NCBI RefSeq assembly: GCF_014648855.1 | Contig: NZ_BMRX01000008.1 | Span: 206,071 to 270,070 of the forward strand | DNA from: Streptomyces parvulus | Lineage (GTDB): Bacteria > Actinomycetota > Actinomycetes > Streptomycetales > Streptomycetaceae | DNA length: 64,000 bases | Direction: 5' to 3' | Shown: in pieces, positions 7,788-15,929 of the stretch | Layout of the letters: each line of letters starts with the position of its first letter | How positions within the stretch are numbered: position 1 is the stretch's first letter | Program-made: the position numbers and the translations under genes | Notes under the pieces: model-generated | The model's input: only the letters and a program-made list of their open reading frames with translations | Told to the model about the DNA's origin: nothing | Database searches by the model: none

Positions 7788-9074
7788 ATGCAGGCGCAGC
7801 CGCCGAGCCGACGCATACGCCCGCGCCGGCTGGCCGCGATCGGGACCGTGGGCGTCCTGACACTCGCGCTCAGCACCTCGGCGGGCACCGGCGGACTCGC
7901 GCCGGGCACCGCACCGGCGGGCGCCGGGCCGGGCGCCCTCTCCCGCTCCTCCGCGCACGGCCCCTGCATGATCAGCGGCGGTCCAGAGATCCAGATGTCC
8001 GAGGGCGTCCCGACCACCGCCGGCTACGCCCCTTCGACCGGCACCGTCCGGGCCCTGAACCTGATGGTCGACTTCTCCGACGCGCCCGGCGAGGGCGAGG
8101 CGATGGACCGGTTCGCGGAGTTCTTCCCGAAGACCGAGGAGTGGTTCCGCACCAGCTCCTACGGCCGCCTCGACTACCGCCCCGAGACCCCCGTGCGGGA
8201 CTGGCTGCGGATGCCGAAGTCGTTCGCCGAGTACGGCATAGAGCGCGGCGCCCCCTTCGAACCCGGCTACCGCAAACTGGTGCAGGACCTGGTGGCGGCG
8301 GCCGACCCGGAGGTCGACTTCCGCTCCTACGACCTGCTGAACGTGCTGGTCACCCCGAACGCGGGCCCCTCCGCCCTGGACACGGTGCTGTCCGTGACCT
8401 TCGCCGGCAACGCCGACGCCCCCGTCGCCGACGGCGTCCCGGTCGCCAACGCGTCCTTCGTCTACTCCCGCCAGGACGACGGCTCCGGCTCCTACGACGA
8501 GACGGGCTACCGGGTGCTGCCGCACGAGAACGGCCACGTCTTCGGCCTGCCGGACCTCTACACCCAGGAGGGCGGGGGCGCGGTCGGGCACTGGGACATC
8601 ATGAGCGAGGACTGGGGCGCCAACAACGACCTCCTCGGCTGGCACAAGTGGAAGCTGGGCTGGCTGGACCCCTCCCAGGTGCACTGCGCGGCCACGCCCG
8701 GGGCGACGGACTACACACTGACCCCGCTGGCCCGCAGGGGCGGCGACAAGGTGGTGGTCGTCCCGCTGGACGGCGAGTCCGGCTACGCCGTCGAGCTGCG
8801 CACCCAGGAGGGCAACGACGAGACCGTGTGCCGGCCGGGCGTGCTGGTCTACAAGGTCGACGCGGACGTGGACACCGGCATGGGCCCGGTGAAGGTCTAC
8901 GACTCCCAGCGGGACAGCGGCGGCTGCACCCGCGGCCCCAACGTGCACGCGGAACTCTCCGACGCCGCGTTCGTCGCGGGCGAGACGTTCAAGGATCCCT
9001 CGCACGGCCTGACGATCCAGGTCTCGGACGCGGACCGCGAGGGCGGCCAGCGAATACGGGTCACTCGGGACTGA
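7788..9074 (+). CDS. Secreted M6-family metalloprotease domain protein
   Basis: This 428-residue protein has an N-terminal signal sequence (basic RRIRPRRLAA, then a hydrophobic stretch and Ala/Gly-rich cleavage region near residue 35). The zinc-protease motif HENGH is at about residues 246-250, followed by VFGLPDLY and later MSEDWGANNDLLGWHKWKLGWL, typical of M6-like (immune-inhibitor A related) peptidases. The C-terminal half resembles the beta-rich domain of that family. ATG 7788 follows GGGGAGG. It probably acts outside the cell on proteins. It is unlinked functionally to its neighbours as far as can be seen. Confidence 0.88.
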   Translation: MQAQPPSRRIRPRRLAAIGTVGVLTLALSTSAGTGGLAPGTAPAGAGPGALSRSSAHGPCMISGGPEIQMSEGVPTTAGYAPSTGTVRALNLMVDFSDAPGEGEAMDRFAEFFPKTEEWFRTSSYGRLDYRPETPVRDWLRMPKSFAEYGIERGAPFEPGYRKLVQDLVAAADPEVDFRSYDLLNVLVTPNAGPSALDTVLSVTFAGNADAPVADGVPVANASFVYSRQDDGSGSYDETGYRVLPHENGHVFGLPDLYTQEGGGAVGHWDIMSEDWGANNDLLGWHKWKLGWLDPSQVHCAATPGATDYTLTPLARRGGDKVVVVPLDGESGYAVELRTQEGNDETVCRPGVLVYKVDADVDTGMGPVKVYDSQRDSGGCTRGPNVHAELSDAAFVAGETFKDPSHGLTIQVSDADREGGQRIRVTRD

Positions 9075-9235
9075 GGGAGGGGCGGTTGTGGGAGGGGGCG
9101 GCTGTGGGAGGGGCGGCCGTGGGGGAGGCGGTGTCGGAGGGGCGGCCGTGGGAAGAGGCGGCTGACGGAGGGGGTGGCCGAGGGAGGGGGCGGCTGAGGG
9201 AGGAGCGGCCGAGAGAGCGGGCGGCGGCCGAGGCG
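9075..9235. repeat. Degenerate G-rich minisatellite
   Basis: About ten imperfect copies of a 12-18 bp unit related to GTGGGAGGGGCGGC, one strand almost free of T and A, fill the space after the protease stop codon. No gene is seen in the 242-bp interval. Copies vary in length and number of Gs. Confidence 0.75.
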
Positions 9236-9316
9236 GGCCCTTGGCTTTTGGTTGGGCGGAGCCTGGGCCGGGCGGCATTACCGTAGCCCTGCCGCGAACG
9301 CCGTACCGGAGAGCCG

Positions 9317-11122
9317 ATGCCCGCCAACACCACGAACGCCGCCGCCCGCGACGGGGCCGCCGTGCCCGACGGGCCCGCCGCCGTACCGGACGAGGCGGTG
9401 GCCCCGCTGCTGCGCGGGATCGCCGTGCTGCGACGGCTGACCGAGGCGGACGGCGGTGCGCTCAGCCTCAGCGCGCTGGAGCGGGCCACCGGGCTGGCCA
9501 GGTCCACGGTGGACCGCCTCGTCGCGACCCTCGCCCGCATGGACTACGTACGCCTGGACGGCCGCGACGTCCACCTCGCACCCCGGCTGATGGAACTGGG
9601 CAACGCCTACCTCGCCGCGCTCCGCCTCCCCGCCCTGCTGGCCGGCCGCGCCGACGCCCTCGCCGACGAGCTGGACGAGTCGGTGTCGCTGGCGGTCGGC
9701 GACCGGGACGGCATCCGCTTCATCCACCAGGCCACCCGCCGCCGCGCGATGTCCCTGAGCTTCCGGATCGGCGACCTCCTGCCCGCCGAACGCACGGCGC
9801 CGGGACCGCTGTTCGCCGCCGACTGGACACCGGCCGACTGGCACCGCTGGCACGAACGCCGGACGGCCGACCCGCGGGACGACCGCTTCCCGGCCCTGCC
9901 GCCGCGCGAACACGCCTCTGCGGACGCGGAGTTCGAGCGGCGTGCGGCGCGGGCGGCGGTCGACGGCTGGGCGCTGGACGACCAGTTGATCGAGCCGGGC
10001 CTGGTCGCGATCTCGGTCCCGGTGCGCGCACCTGGCACCGGGTGGGCGCGCGGGACCGGGTGGGCGGCGGACACGGGGTGGGCGGTGGGTGCTGGGGAGG
10101 TGGCGGGAGCCGGGGACGTGGCGGGCGCCAGGGAAATGGCGGGAGCCGGGGACGTAGCGCGAGCCAGGGAAGCGGCGGGAGCCGGGGACATGGCGGGCGC
10201 CGGGGAGGTGGTGTGCGTGGCGAGCGTGGTGAGCCACACCAGCCGGCACACCGCGCCGGACCTGCGGTCGGCCCTGCTCCCCCGGCTGCGCGCGGCGGTC
10301 GCCGCGATGGAGGACGGCCTGCGCACCGCGCCACCGGCTCAGCCGGGCCCGCCGCCCGCGGGGCTGGCCATCTGGACCGGGGCGTCGAAGCAGGAGCTGG
10401 GCCGGGAGTTCGTGGAGTCCCTGGCCCGCGGGCTGACCGTGCTGACGGCGTTCGGCGAGGGCCGCGCCGCGCTCACCCTCACGGAGATCGCCCGAGCCAC
10501 CGGCCTGACCCGCGCCTCCGCGCGCCGGGCACTGATCACCCACGAACACGCGGGCCTCCTGGCACCGGCGCCGGACCGGACCTACGCGCTCACCCCCCGG
10601 GTGCTGTCCCTCGGCTTCCCGCCGCTCTCCCGCAGGTCGCTGCCCGAGATCGCCCAGCCGCACCTGACCGCACTCGCCGGGCGCGTCCACGAGTCCGCGG
10701 CGCTGGCCGTCCTGTCGGACACCGGCGACGAGATCCAGTACACGGCCAGGGCCGCCGGCGGGCGCGTGCTCAGCGCCCGCGTCACCGTCGGCACCCGGCT
10801 CCCCGCCCACGCGACCGCGCTGGGCCGCGTACTGCTGGCCGACCGCCCGGACGCGACCGCGTCCCCGGTACTGCGCCGGGTGCGGGAGGAGGGCCACGCC
10901 CTGGTCGACGAGGAACTGGAGGCGGGCCTGCGCGCGGTCGCGGTCCCGGTGCGCGACCGCGCGGGACGGGTGGTGGCCGCCGTGAACGTCGCGATGCACG
11001 CGGCCCGCGGCACGACGGAGGAGTGCCTCACCCGCGTCCTGCCGGAACTGCGCCACACGGCGGGCCTCGTCGAGGCGGAGCTGCGGGTGGCGGGGCGGTT
11101 CTGCCGGGTGGCGGTGGTGTGA
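9317..11122 (+). CDS. Double-IclR family transcriptional regulator
   Basis: This 601-residue protein contains two IclR units in tandem. Unit 1 has an HTH at about residues 30-75 (LSLSALERATGLARSTVDRL) and a ligand domain to about 330; unit 2 has an HTH near 370-420 (LTEIARATGLTRASARRAL) and a ligand domain to the end (RLPAHATALGRVLLAD). Double-length IclR proteins are known in actinobacteria near aromatic catabolism genes. An Ala/Gly/Glu repeat at residues ~240-300 interrupts the ligand domain of unit 1. ATG 9317 follows GGAG. Confidence 0.87.
   Translation: MPANTTNAAARDGAAVPDGPAAVPDEAVAPLLRGIAVLRRLTEADGGALSLSALERATGLARSTVDRLVATLARMDYVRLDGRDVHLAPRLMELGNAYLAALRLPALLAGRADALADELDESVSLAVGDRDGIRFIHQATRRRAMSLSFRIGDLLPAERTAPGPLFAADWTPADWHRWHERRTADPRDDRFPALPPREHASADAEFERRAARAAVDGWALDDQLIEPGLVAISVPVRAPGTGWARGTGWAADTGWAVGAGEVAGAGDVAGAREMAGAGDVARAREAAGAGDMAGAGEVVCVASVVSHTSRHTAPDLRSALLPRLRAAVAAMEDGLRTAPPAQPGPPPAGLAIWTGASKQELGREFVESLARGLTVLTAFGEGRAALTLTEIARATGLTRASARRALITHEHAGLLAPAPDRTYALTPRVLSLGFPPLSRRSLPEIAQPHLTALAGRVHESAALAVLSDTGDEIQYTARAAGGRVLSARVTVGTRLPAHATALGRVLLADRPDATASPVLRRVREEGHALVDEELEAGLRAVAVPVRDRAGRVVAAVNVAMHAARGTTEECLTRVLPELRHTAGLVEAELRVAGRFCRVAVV
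10036..10212. repeat. Low-complexity repeat inside the IclR gene
   Basis: Imperfect 18-24 bp units encode GTGW-type and AGAGDVAGARE-type peptides, about 60 residues inserted between two conserved strands of the first IclR ligand domain. The insert keeps the frame. Confidence 0.75.
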
Positions 11123-11330
11123 TCCGGCGGACGGTTCCCGCCGTCCGGTGGTTCCCGCCGTCCCGACGCCTCCGCGGGGCCGCGTGCGTGCCCTAGGTCG
11201 TGTCGCCCTAGTCGTCCCACCGGCGCAGCACCGCGAAGCCGGCGACCACCAGGGTCTTCCACCGCAGCATCCGGCCGCGCCCGGCCAGGCTCTGGAGCAT
11301 GTGCGGAGGGAACCGCTGGAGTACGACCCG
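11123..11330. other. Intergenic region with a possible 20-codon ORF
   Basis: No convincing gene is seen between the IclR stop and the LuxR relic. On the minus strand 11270-11208 encodes MLRWKTLVVAGFAVLRRWDD and a stop, without a clear ribosome site. It may be the decayed end of a gene or chance. Confidence 0.3.
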
Positions 11331-11453
11331 CCGGCCACGATCAAGACCCATGTCAGCGCTGCCTTAGCTCAGTTGGGGTTCCGCAACCGGGTACAGGCGG
11401 CGATCATCGCCTACAGGGCCGGGCTGGTGAAGGACACCGACCGCGACCAGTAG
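11331..11453 (+). pseudogene. Relic of a LuxR/NarL-type response regulator (C-terminal HTH)
   Basis: The translated end ATIKTHVSAALAQLGFRN, then RVQAAIIAYRAGLV, matches the second half of the LuxR HTH of NarL-type regulators (TVKTHVSRVLAKLG). No receiver domain or first HTH helix is encoded upstream, so this is a truncated remnant ending in a stop 92 bp before the tRNA gene. The loss may be linked to past rearrangement at the tRNA site. Confidence 0.7.
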
Positions 11454-11544
11454 CCCCCGCCACACCGTCGACGAACGCCGCCCCACCCCACCCGCTACAC
11501 TGTCGGCGGTGGCCCACCTGTACGTTCCGGACCACCACAGCCCC

Positions 11545-11617
11545 GCCTCCGTAGCTCAGGGGATAGAGCACCGCTCTCCTAAAGCGGGTGTCGCAGGTTC
11601 GAATCCTGCCGGGGGCA
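11545..11617 (+). tRNA. tRNA-Arg (anticodon CCT)
   Basis: The cloverleaf is complete. The acceptor GCCTCCG pairs with CGGGGGC, the D-arm contains AGCTCAGGGGATAGAGC, the anticodon stem CCGCT/AGCGG encloses loop CTCCTAA with anticodon CCT, and the T-arm contains GCAGGTTCGAATCCTGC. The discriminator is A and no CCA is encoded. Its 3' half (from 11575) is repeated exactly at 33319-33364, marking it as an integration site. A hairpin follows at 11637-11667. Confidence 0.97.
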
Positions 11618-11620
11618 CAG
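11575..11620 (+). repeat. Left attachment site (attL), 46-bp direct repeat
   Basis: These 46 bp, from the anticodon loop of tRNA-Arg to 3 bp past its end, are identical to 33319-33364. Integration of actinobacterial elements into tRNA 3' ends produces exactly this structure, with the intact tRNA at one end. Confidence 0.88.
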
Positions 11621-11636
11621 AGAAACACCTGGTCAG

Positions 11637-11667
11637 AGGCCCTTCCGTCCACCGGACGGGAGGGCCT
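11637..11667 (+). terminator. Hairpin after tRNA-Arg
   Basis: AGGCCCTTCCGTCC (11637-11650) pairs with GGACGGGAGGGCCT (11654-11667) across an ACC loop with one mismatch. It lies 20 bp after the tRNA and just inside the island, so the element supplies the terminator for the tRNA transcript. Confidence 0.65.
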
Positions 11668-11730
11668 TCGTACTCGCGGCACACATATGGCACACACGCG
11701 GCTGCGGGCAGAGGTGGGGAGCTGTGCGAG

Positions 11731-12078
11731 ATGCCCTCAGAGGACGAGCTGGCCCGACGCCGGTACGAGAAGCTGGTCGACCGGCTGGAGACGTTGATGC
11801 GCGCCGGCCTGAACCCCATGTACGAGGGCTACTACGGCCAGCTGGTTCTCGGCCGCGAGGACCTTACCGAGATGGGTGAACTCAAAGACCTTCGACGAGC
11901 CGCTCGGGAGGCCGGAGGACGTCTCGGCTGGAAGGTGGCCACTCGACTCGTCGACGGCAGGCTCTTCGTGCTTGACCAACGGGAGGTACCCGAGGAGATC
12001 GAGCGGCTGGCCGGCGATGCGACCGCAGAGGCCGTCGACCGGGCCCGCGAAGAGGCTTTCCGGCCGCGGCTGACCTGA
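11731..12078 (+). CDS. Hypothetical protein of the island left end
   Basis: This 115-residue, highly charged protein (MPSEDELARRRYEKLVDR) is mostly helical by composition, with a central stretch LKDLRRAAREAGGRLGWKVATRLVDGRLFVLDQ. I do not recognise a family. ATG 11731 follows GGGGAG; the frame extends upstream through the tRNA and that part is not coding. It precedes the DUF433/DUF5615 pair with a 36-bp gap and may be co-transcribed with it. Confidence 0.55.
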   Translation: MPSEDELARRRYEKLVDRLETLMRAGLNPMYEGYYGQLVLGREDLTEMGELKDLRRAAREAGGRLGWKVATRLVDGRLFVLDQREVPEEIERLAGDATAEAVDRAREEAFRPRLT

Positions 12079-12114
12079 CTCGAAGGCAGTCCGGAGGGCG
12101 CCGTCCGCAAAGCC

Positions 12115-12534
12115 ATGGACCAGCTACGCAAGTGGGACCTGACCGAACATCCGGCCGCTTACAAACTCGTCACTGAGGGTGACTCGGTCTTCCTCGTAGA
12201 AGAGGAAAGAGCCATCGACCTTGTCCGTCGCCCCGGTCAAGAAGTCATCTACAGCCTGGCTGACGTCTTCGCATCATTCGAGAATATGCAAGGGCGGACC
12301 GTCGCGGACTTCCGACGTCCACGGCCGCATCTGGAGGTCAAGGAGAACCGGCTCGGGGGGTGGCCGACCATTCAGGGGACACGCGTTCCGTACGACGCTG
12401 TCGCCAAGCTGGTCGCTGGCGGTGTCGCACCGGCCGAAGTCCACCGCTTCTATCCAACTGTCGAGATTTCAGGGGCGGCTGACGCGGCCGACTTCCATCA
12501 GGAGGTCGTGCAGATCGGGGGCCGCGCTGCATGA
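12115..12534 (+). CDS. DUF433 domain protein, probable antitoxin
   Basis: In this 139-residue protein the C-terminal half (GWPTIQGTRVPYDAVAKLVA, then GVAPAEVHRFYPTV) is a DUF433 domain, an HTH-like module usually found as the antitoxin partner of PIN-like toxins. The N-terminal ~75 residues are an unassigned extension. The stop overlaps the next start by 4 bp (ATGA), so the two genes are translationally coupled. The ribosome site before ATG 12115 is weak. Antitoxin function is inferred from the pairing. Confidence 0.75.
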   Translation: MDQLRKWDLTEHPAAYKLVTEGDSVFLVEEERAIDLVRRPGQEVIYSLADVFASFENMQGRTVADFRRPRPHLEVKENRLGGWPTIQGTRVPYDAVAKLVAGGVAPAEVHRFYPTVEISGAADAADFHQEVVQIGGRAA

Positions 12535-12950
12535 GGTTCTTCCTGGACGAAAACGAGACACCAGCGATCCTGCCTCCCTTGAGTACGGTCTTCTTCCTGC
12601 ATGAGTTCCGTACGGCTCACGACGAAGGACTGTCGGGCGTCATGGACACAGAACTCCTACATGCCGTCAGCGACCGTGGTTTCGACGCGATCATGACTCA
12701 AGACCGCAATCAGTTGTCGAACCGAGACGAACGCGACGCGCTGATAGAGACCGGCCTGCATTGGGTCGGCCATCGCCAGCCCGATGCAGAAGGGCTCCTG
12801 TACATCGTGAACTCCACCGCCGCCTATCTCGCGGCCATGCCGCACATCCTGGACGAGATGAGCAACGTCACAGGCGCCCACGCTTTCCACGTCCGCAATC
12901 TGCCCCTACTCAAAGGCCAACGGGTCACAGTCAGCCGCCTCAAGACTTGA
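12531..12950 (+). CDS. DUF5615/PIN-like protein, probable toxin
   Basis: This 139-residue protein starts MRFFLDENETPAI, the signature of DUF5615 PIN-like nucleases; a second acidic motif DAIMTQDRNQL is near residue 60. PIN proteins are Mg-dependent RNases. Gene order antitoxin-toxin, the 4-bp overlap and the place beside attL fit an addiction module that stabilises the island. It is longer than the usual ~115 residues, with a C-terminal extension. No toxicity can be inferred from sequence alone. Confidence 0.72.
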   Translation: MRFFLDENETPAILPPLSTVFFLHEFRTAHDEGLSGVMDTELLHAVSDRGFDAIMTQDRNQLSNRDERDALIETGLHWVGHRQPDAEGLLYIVNSTAAYLAAMPHILDEMSNVTGAHAFHVRNLPLLKGQRVTVSRLKT

Positions 12951-13821
12951 CGCGCTCCGGTCAGGCGGAAGCGTCAGGCCATGGGGCGGAGCGTAGCCGT
13001 GGTGCGTGATGTGGCCCTGAGCTCGGGGTGGCGGTGCACGGAATGCGAGGATGGCTGCGACAGCTCCGGGGCCGTGGGTGCCGTGGGTGAAGACGGCCAT
13101 GCCGACGCCGAAGACAAAGCCGACGTGCCATCGTCCAGACGGTGAGGCGACGCAGGGTGCCCGGGTCTGGCGGATCGGGCACGCACACGTCCCTCCCTCT
13201 CAGCCATCGCCTGATCATCGGGCGCGCCCGTTCGTGGCTGGCTGGATCAGGAGCATGGCAGCCAATGCGCACTTGTGTGCGCCCACGACCATGTTCGTAC
13301 CGTTCCGAACCATGTCTGCACCGACGCAAGAGGTACTCGACCGTCTCAACCGACAGCTGCCGGTCCACGCCCACTCCGCTGCCACTCTCGTCACAGGGGT
13401 AGACAAGACAGAGAGGAGTACCCGCAGGTCAACGCGCATATGACCAAGAAGCCCCAGGTCAGCACCGCACCCCTCCCACTCGCTGCACGGGTCGCAGGAC
13501 TTGGCGCATCGGCTGCACGAGACTGGGCATGAGATGTACTGCTCAATGTGGTACTGAGCTGGGTTCCCCCCGGACCGGGCGGGTCTTTCGAGGCACCGCC
13601 CTAGTCACGGCAGGAACCGAGGTAAGCACCGCCCGCGCCCCCAGCGGTAGCGGTCGGCCCCGCCCCTCCTGTGCCGGTGAGGACCGGCCTGAGCGGAGTT
13701 CACGTATAGCAACGCGGCGACCGCTGGACAACGGGCTCCCCCAAAGCCATTGCTTCGGTTTTACCTGGTCAGGGCCGTGCGTAACTTCGGCGCTGGCCGC
13801 GCCGCCTGTTCCGGTCGCCAC
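12951..13821. other. Gene-poor region with decayed sequence
   Basis: No open frame here looks like a maintained gene. Codon periodicity typical of the flanks is lost and the base composition is less GC-rich. A short transposase relic is listed separately at 13486-13557. On the minus strand around 13000-13130 one frame gives a hydrophobic segment (GFVFGVGMAVFTHGTHGPGA) that could be a membrane-protein remnant, but it has no start or further homology. Confidence 0.6.
13486..13557 (+). pseudogene. Possible ISAzo13-type transposase relic
   Basis: One frame encodes SQDLAHRLHETGHEMYC then a stop, resembling the N-terminal segment of ISAzo13-family transposases (R-LA-L---GH-VS). Nothing convincing continues on either side and no terminal repeats are seen. 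The match is short and made from memory. Confidence 0.35.
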
Positions 13822-14271
13822 TCACAGCAGAAGGTCGAAGACAGCTCGGGCCTCGTCCCAGTGCTGGGTCTGGGGGTTCTTCAGATCGGGGTGAAGAATC
13901 TTGAAGTTCTGGCCGAGGGCGAGGCTGAGTCCGCCCACGATGTCCGGGTAGGCCGCCTCGGTCTCCTCATCGGGCGTACGGTCCAGCGCGGGATGGGTGG
14001 CGAGCTGCTCCAAAATCGGCTTGATCTCTACTTCCTGGTCGATCTTCCGGAACTGGTGGATGCTCTCCTGCAAGCCCTTCGTGATCGGCAGGTCACAGGT
14101 CCGGATGACGTCGCGTCCGTTGGCCTTGGCAGTGGCCTGGGCGACGATCAGCAGGTCGTAGAGCTTGGCGTCGACGAAGTCGCTGTAGCGCTTGAGATCG
14201 TTCTTGTCGACGTTCAGTCCTGCGGCCGCGCGAAAGAACCTCTCGAATCTGGCGAGGGACATCACTGTCAT
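13822..14271 (-). CDS. DUF1931 family histone-fold protein
   Basis: This 149-residue protein (MTVMSLARFERFFRAAAGLN, then VDKNDLKRYSDFVDAKLYDL) is a clear DUF1931 member, including the conserved ITKGLQESIHQFRK and LKNPQTQHW near the C-terminus. DUF1931 proteins adopt a double histone fold and are found scattered in thermophiles and actinobacteria; their function is not settled. ATG 14271 follows GGAGG. It is divergent from the membrane-protein gene at 14676. Its presence in a stress cassette suggests nucleoid or stress protection, which is inference. Confidence 0.88.
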   Translation of the reverse strand: MTVMSLARFERFFRAAAGLNVDKNDLKRYSDFVDAKLYDLLIVAQATAKANGRDVIRTCDLPITKGLQESIHQFRKIDQEVEIKPILEQLATHPALDRTPDEETEAAYPDIVGGLSLALGQNFKILHPDLKNPQTQHWDEARAVFDLLL

Positions 14272-14675
14272 GACGGCAACCTCCGGCTGCGGGAGCCGGG
14301 TGATTCCCGGTCCCTGGGCTTCCCGGCCAGCCTGGATGACGCGAGCGCGCGAGCGCATGCGCATGCCGGGCCCAATCAGGCTCCCTGTCTCGCCCTGTCA
14401 GGCCCATGCGTCCGATGGCCCCGGGGTGTCGGACGGGCGTGCAGACCTACGGTGCAGGGCCGAAAAGCGCTCGGGAGAGCGGGGCGAGCAGCATCTGGGT
14501 CCGGCTAACGCGGATCATCCCGCCCACCAGGCGTCATGACACCGGGCGGAGCGTAGCGATGTCGCCTGCACCTGCCAGCGCGGTACGGCCGGGAGGTGCA
14601 GGCGCCATCGGCGTTACCTCGGAGGCGTCTGCGGGCACTTGGGGTCGCGGGGCGGCCGGCGAGGAGGTTCCTGTC
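14272..14675. other. Divergent intergenic region
   Basis: This 404-bp region separates the DUF1931 gene from a divergent membrane-protein gene and must hold both promoters. The frame of the right-hand gene is open through much of it, but its sequence lacks homology to the paralogue at the other island end, so I treat it as non-coding. No clear -10/-35 pair or palindrome was recognised. Confidence 0.45.
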
Positions 14676-15797
14676 ATGCGGGTGTCGTCTCAAGGCGTTT
14701 CAGTCGTGGCTCTCCTGGCGGATCCCTACACGCCGACGGAGATCGCGCGGCGCATGGCCTGGACACTTTCCGCTCGGCTCGCCGACAGGTCGGGCCGGGG
14801 CCGGCGGTTCGACGTCAAGGTGGTCAGCGAACCGTTCACCTCGGGGACGGAGGACCCGCCCACCTTGATGCGCCGGATCATGGACCGCAGGAGTACCGAG
14901 AACTGGGACATCGTCGTGGCCCTCACCGACCTTCCGCTGCACTCCCACGGACGCAGGCTCGCTGTGGGGCTGAATCACGAGCAGGGCGTGGCGCTGCTTT
15001 CTCTTCCTTCGCTGGGGGGCCTGCGGCTGCAGACGAGGGCCCGGCGGGCCGTCGAGGAAGCCGTGCTCGGCCTCGCGGGTCCACAGACCATGGCAGCCGA
15101 CGGACCTCCGCGAGGGCAGCCGGCTCTGAGACCTCTCGACAACCGTCTCGTACCTGGTCATCCGGGCCCGACCGGTGGGCAAGAGGCCAACGATCTTCGG
15201 TACGTCGTCGGCGGACCGCGCGGCTACCTGCGGGTACTCGTCGGTATGGTCCGCGCCAACCGGCCGTGGCGGTTGGTGACGGGCTTGTCGAAAGCACTGG
15301 CGGCCGCCCTCGCCACCGGGGCCATCGCCACCCTCGACTCCACCACCTGGAGCCTCTCCGAGGCCCTGAGCACACCACGCCTCGTGATCGCCATGATCGG
15401 GTCCGTCGGACTCATGATCGGCTGGCTGATCGTGGACGGAGAACTGTGGCATCGATCAACAGGGGGCTCACCGGAGGCGAGGCAGCGGGCCAGGCTCTAC
15501 AACGCCTCGACGGTCGTGACTGTGGGTATCGGGGCACTCGTCTGCTACGTGGGCCTGATGGTGATCAACTTGCTGTGGGCGCTGTTCATCCTCAACGACC
15601 AGGTGTTCGCTTCCCTGACGCGATCCCCGTTGCACGCCACGGAGTACCTGACGCTGTCCTGGTTCGTTGCCTCGGTCGCCACCGTGGGGGGCGCGCTGGG
15701 ATCAGGGTTCGAGAGCGACGAGGCGATTCGGGCAGCCGCGTACTCCAAGCGCGAACAGGAACGTCGCGACAGACTCCAGAGCGCCCTCGATGACTAG
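14676..15797 (+). CDS. Membrane protein of unknown function, island paralogue A
   Basis: This 373-residue protein has a soluble N-terminal domain of about 150 residues (VVALLADPYTPTEIARRMAW, then FTSGTEDPPTLM, WDIVVALTDLPLHSHGRRL) and a C-terminal domain with about four membrane segments. It is closely similar over its whole length to the inverted gene at 31943-33040. I know the family only as a hypothetical protein of actinobacteria, often near small heat shock and DUF2267 genes. ATG 14676 follows GAGGAGG. The two copies flank the stress cassette. Confidence 0.75.
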   Translation: MRVSSQGVSVVALLADPYTPTEIARRMAWTLSARLADRSGRGRRFDVKVVSEPFTSGTEDPPTLMRRIMDRRSTENWDIVVALTDLPLHSHGRRLAVGLNHEQGVALLSLPSLGGLRLQTRARRAVEEAVLGLAGPQTMAADGPPRGQPALRPLDNRLVPGHPGPTGGQEANDLRYVVGGPRGYLRVLVGMVRANRPWRLVTGLSKALAAALATGAIATLDSTTWSLSEALSTPRLVIAMIGSVGLMIGWLIVDGELWHRSTGGSPEARQRARLYNASTVVTVGIGALVCYVGLMVINLLWALFILNDQVFASLTRSPLHATEYLTLSWFVASVATVGGALGSGFESDEAIRAAAYSKREQERRDRLQSALDD

Positions 15798-15929
15798 CCG
15801 GGGTCCGAGTCGGAAGTACGAGGCCGACCGGTGGACCTTCGCGGGCACCGCGGGAGTCCTCGCCGCCCGGCTGCCGCACCTCGGCCATGCCGTCGCGCCC
15901 CGGCAGGGCGTTCCGGCCGGACTTGCACG

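Noticed and set aside
13240..13439. Minus-strand frame with hydrophobic segment as a small membrane protein
   Set aside because: It has no ribosome site or homology and the region shows decayed composition in all frames.
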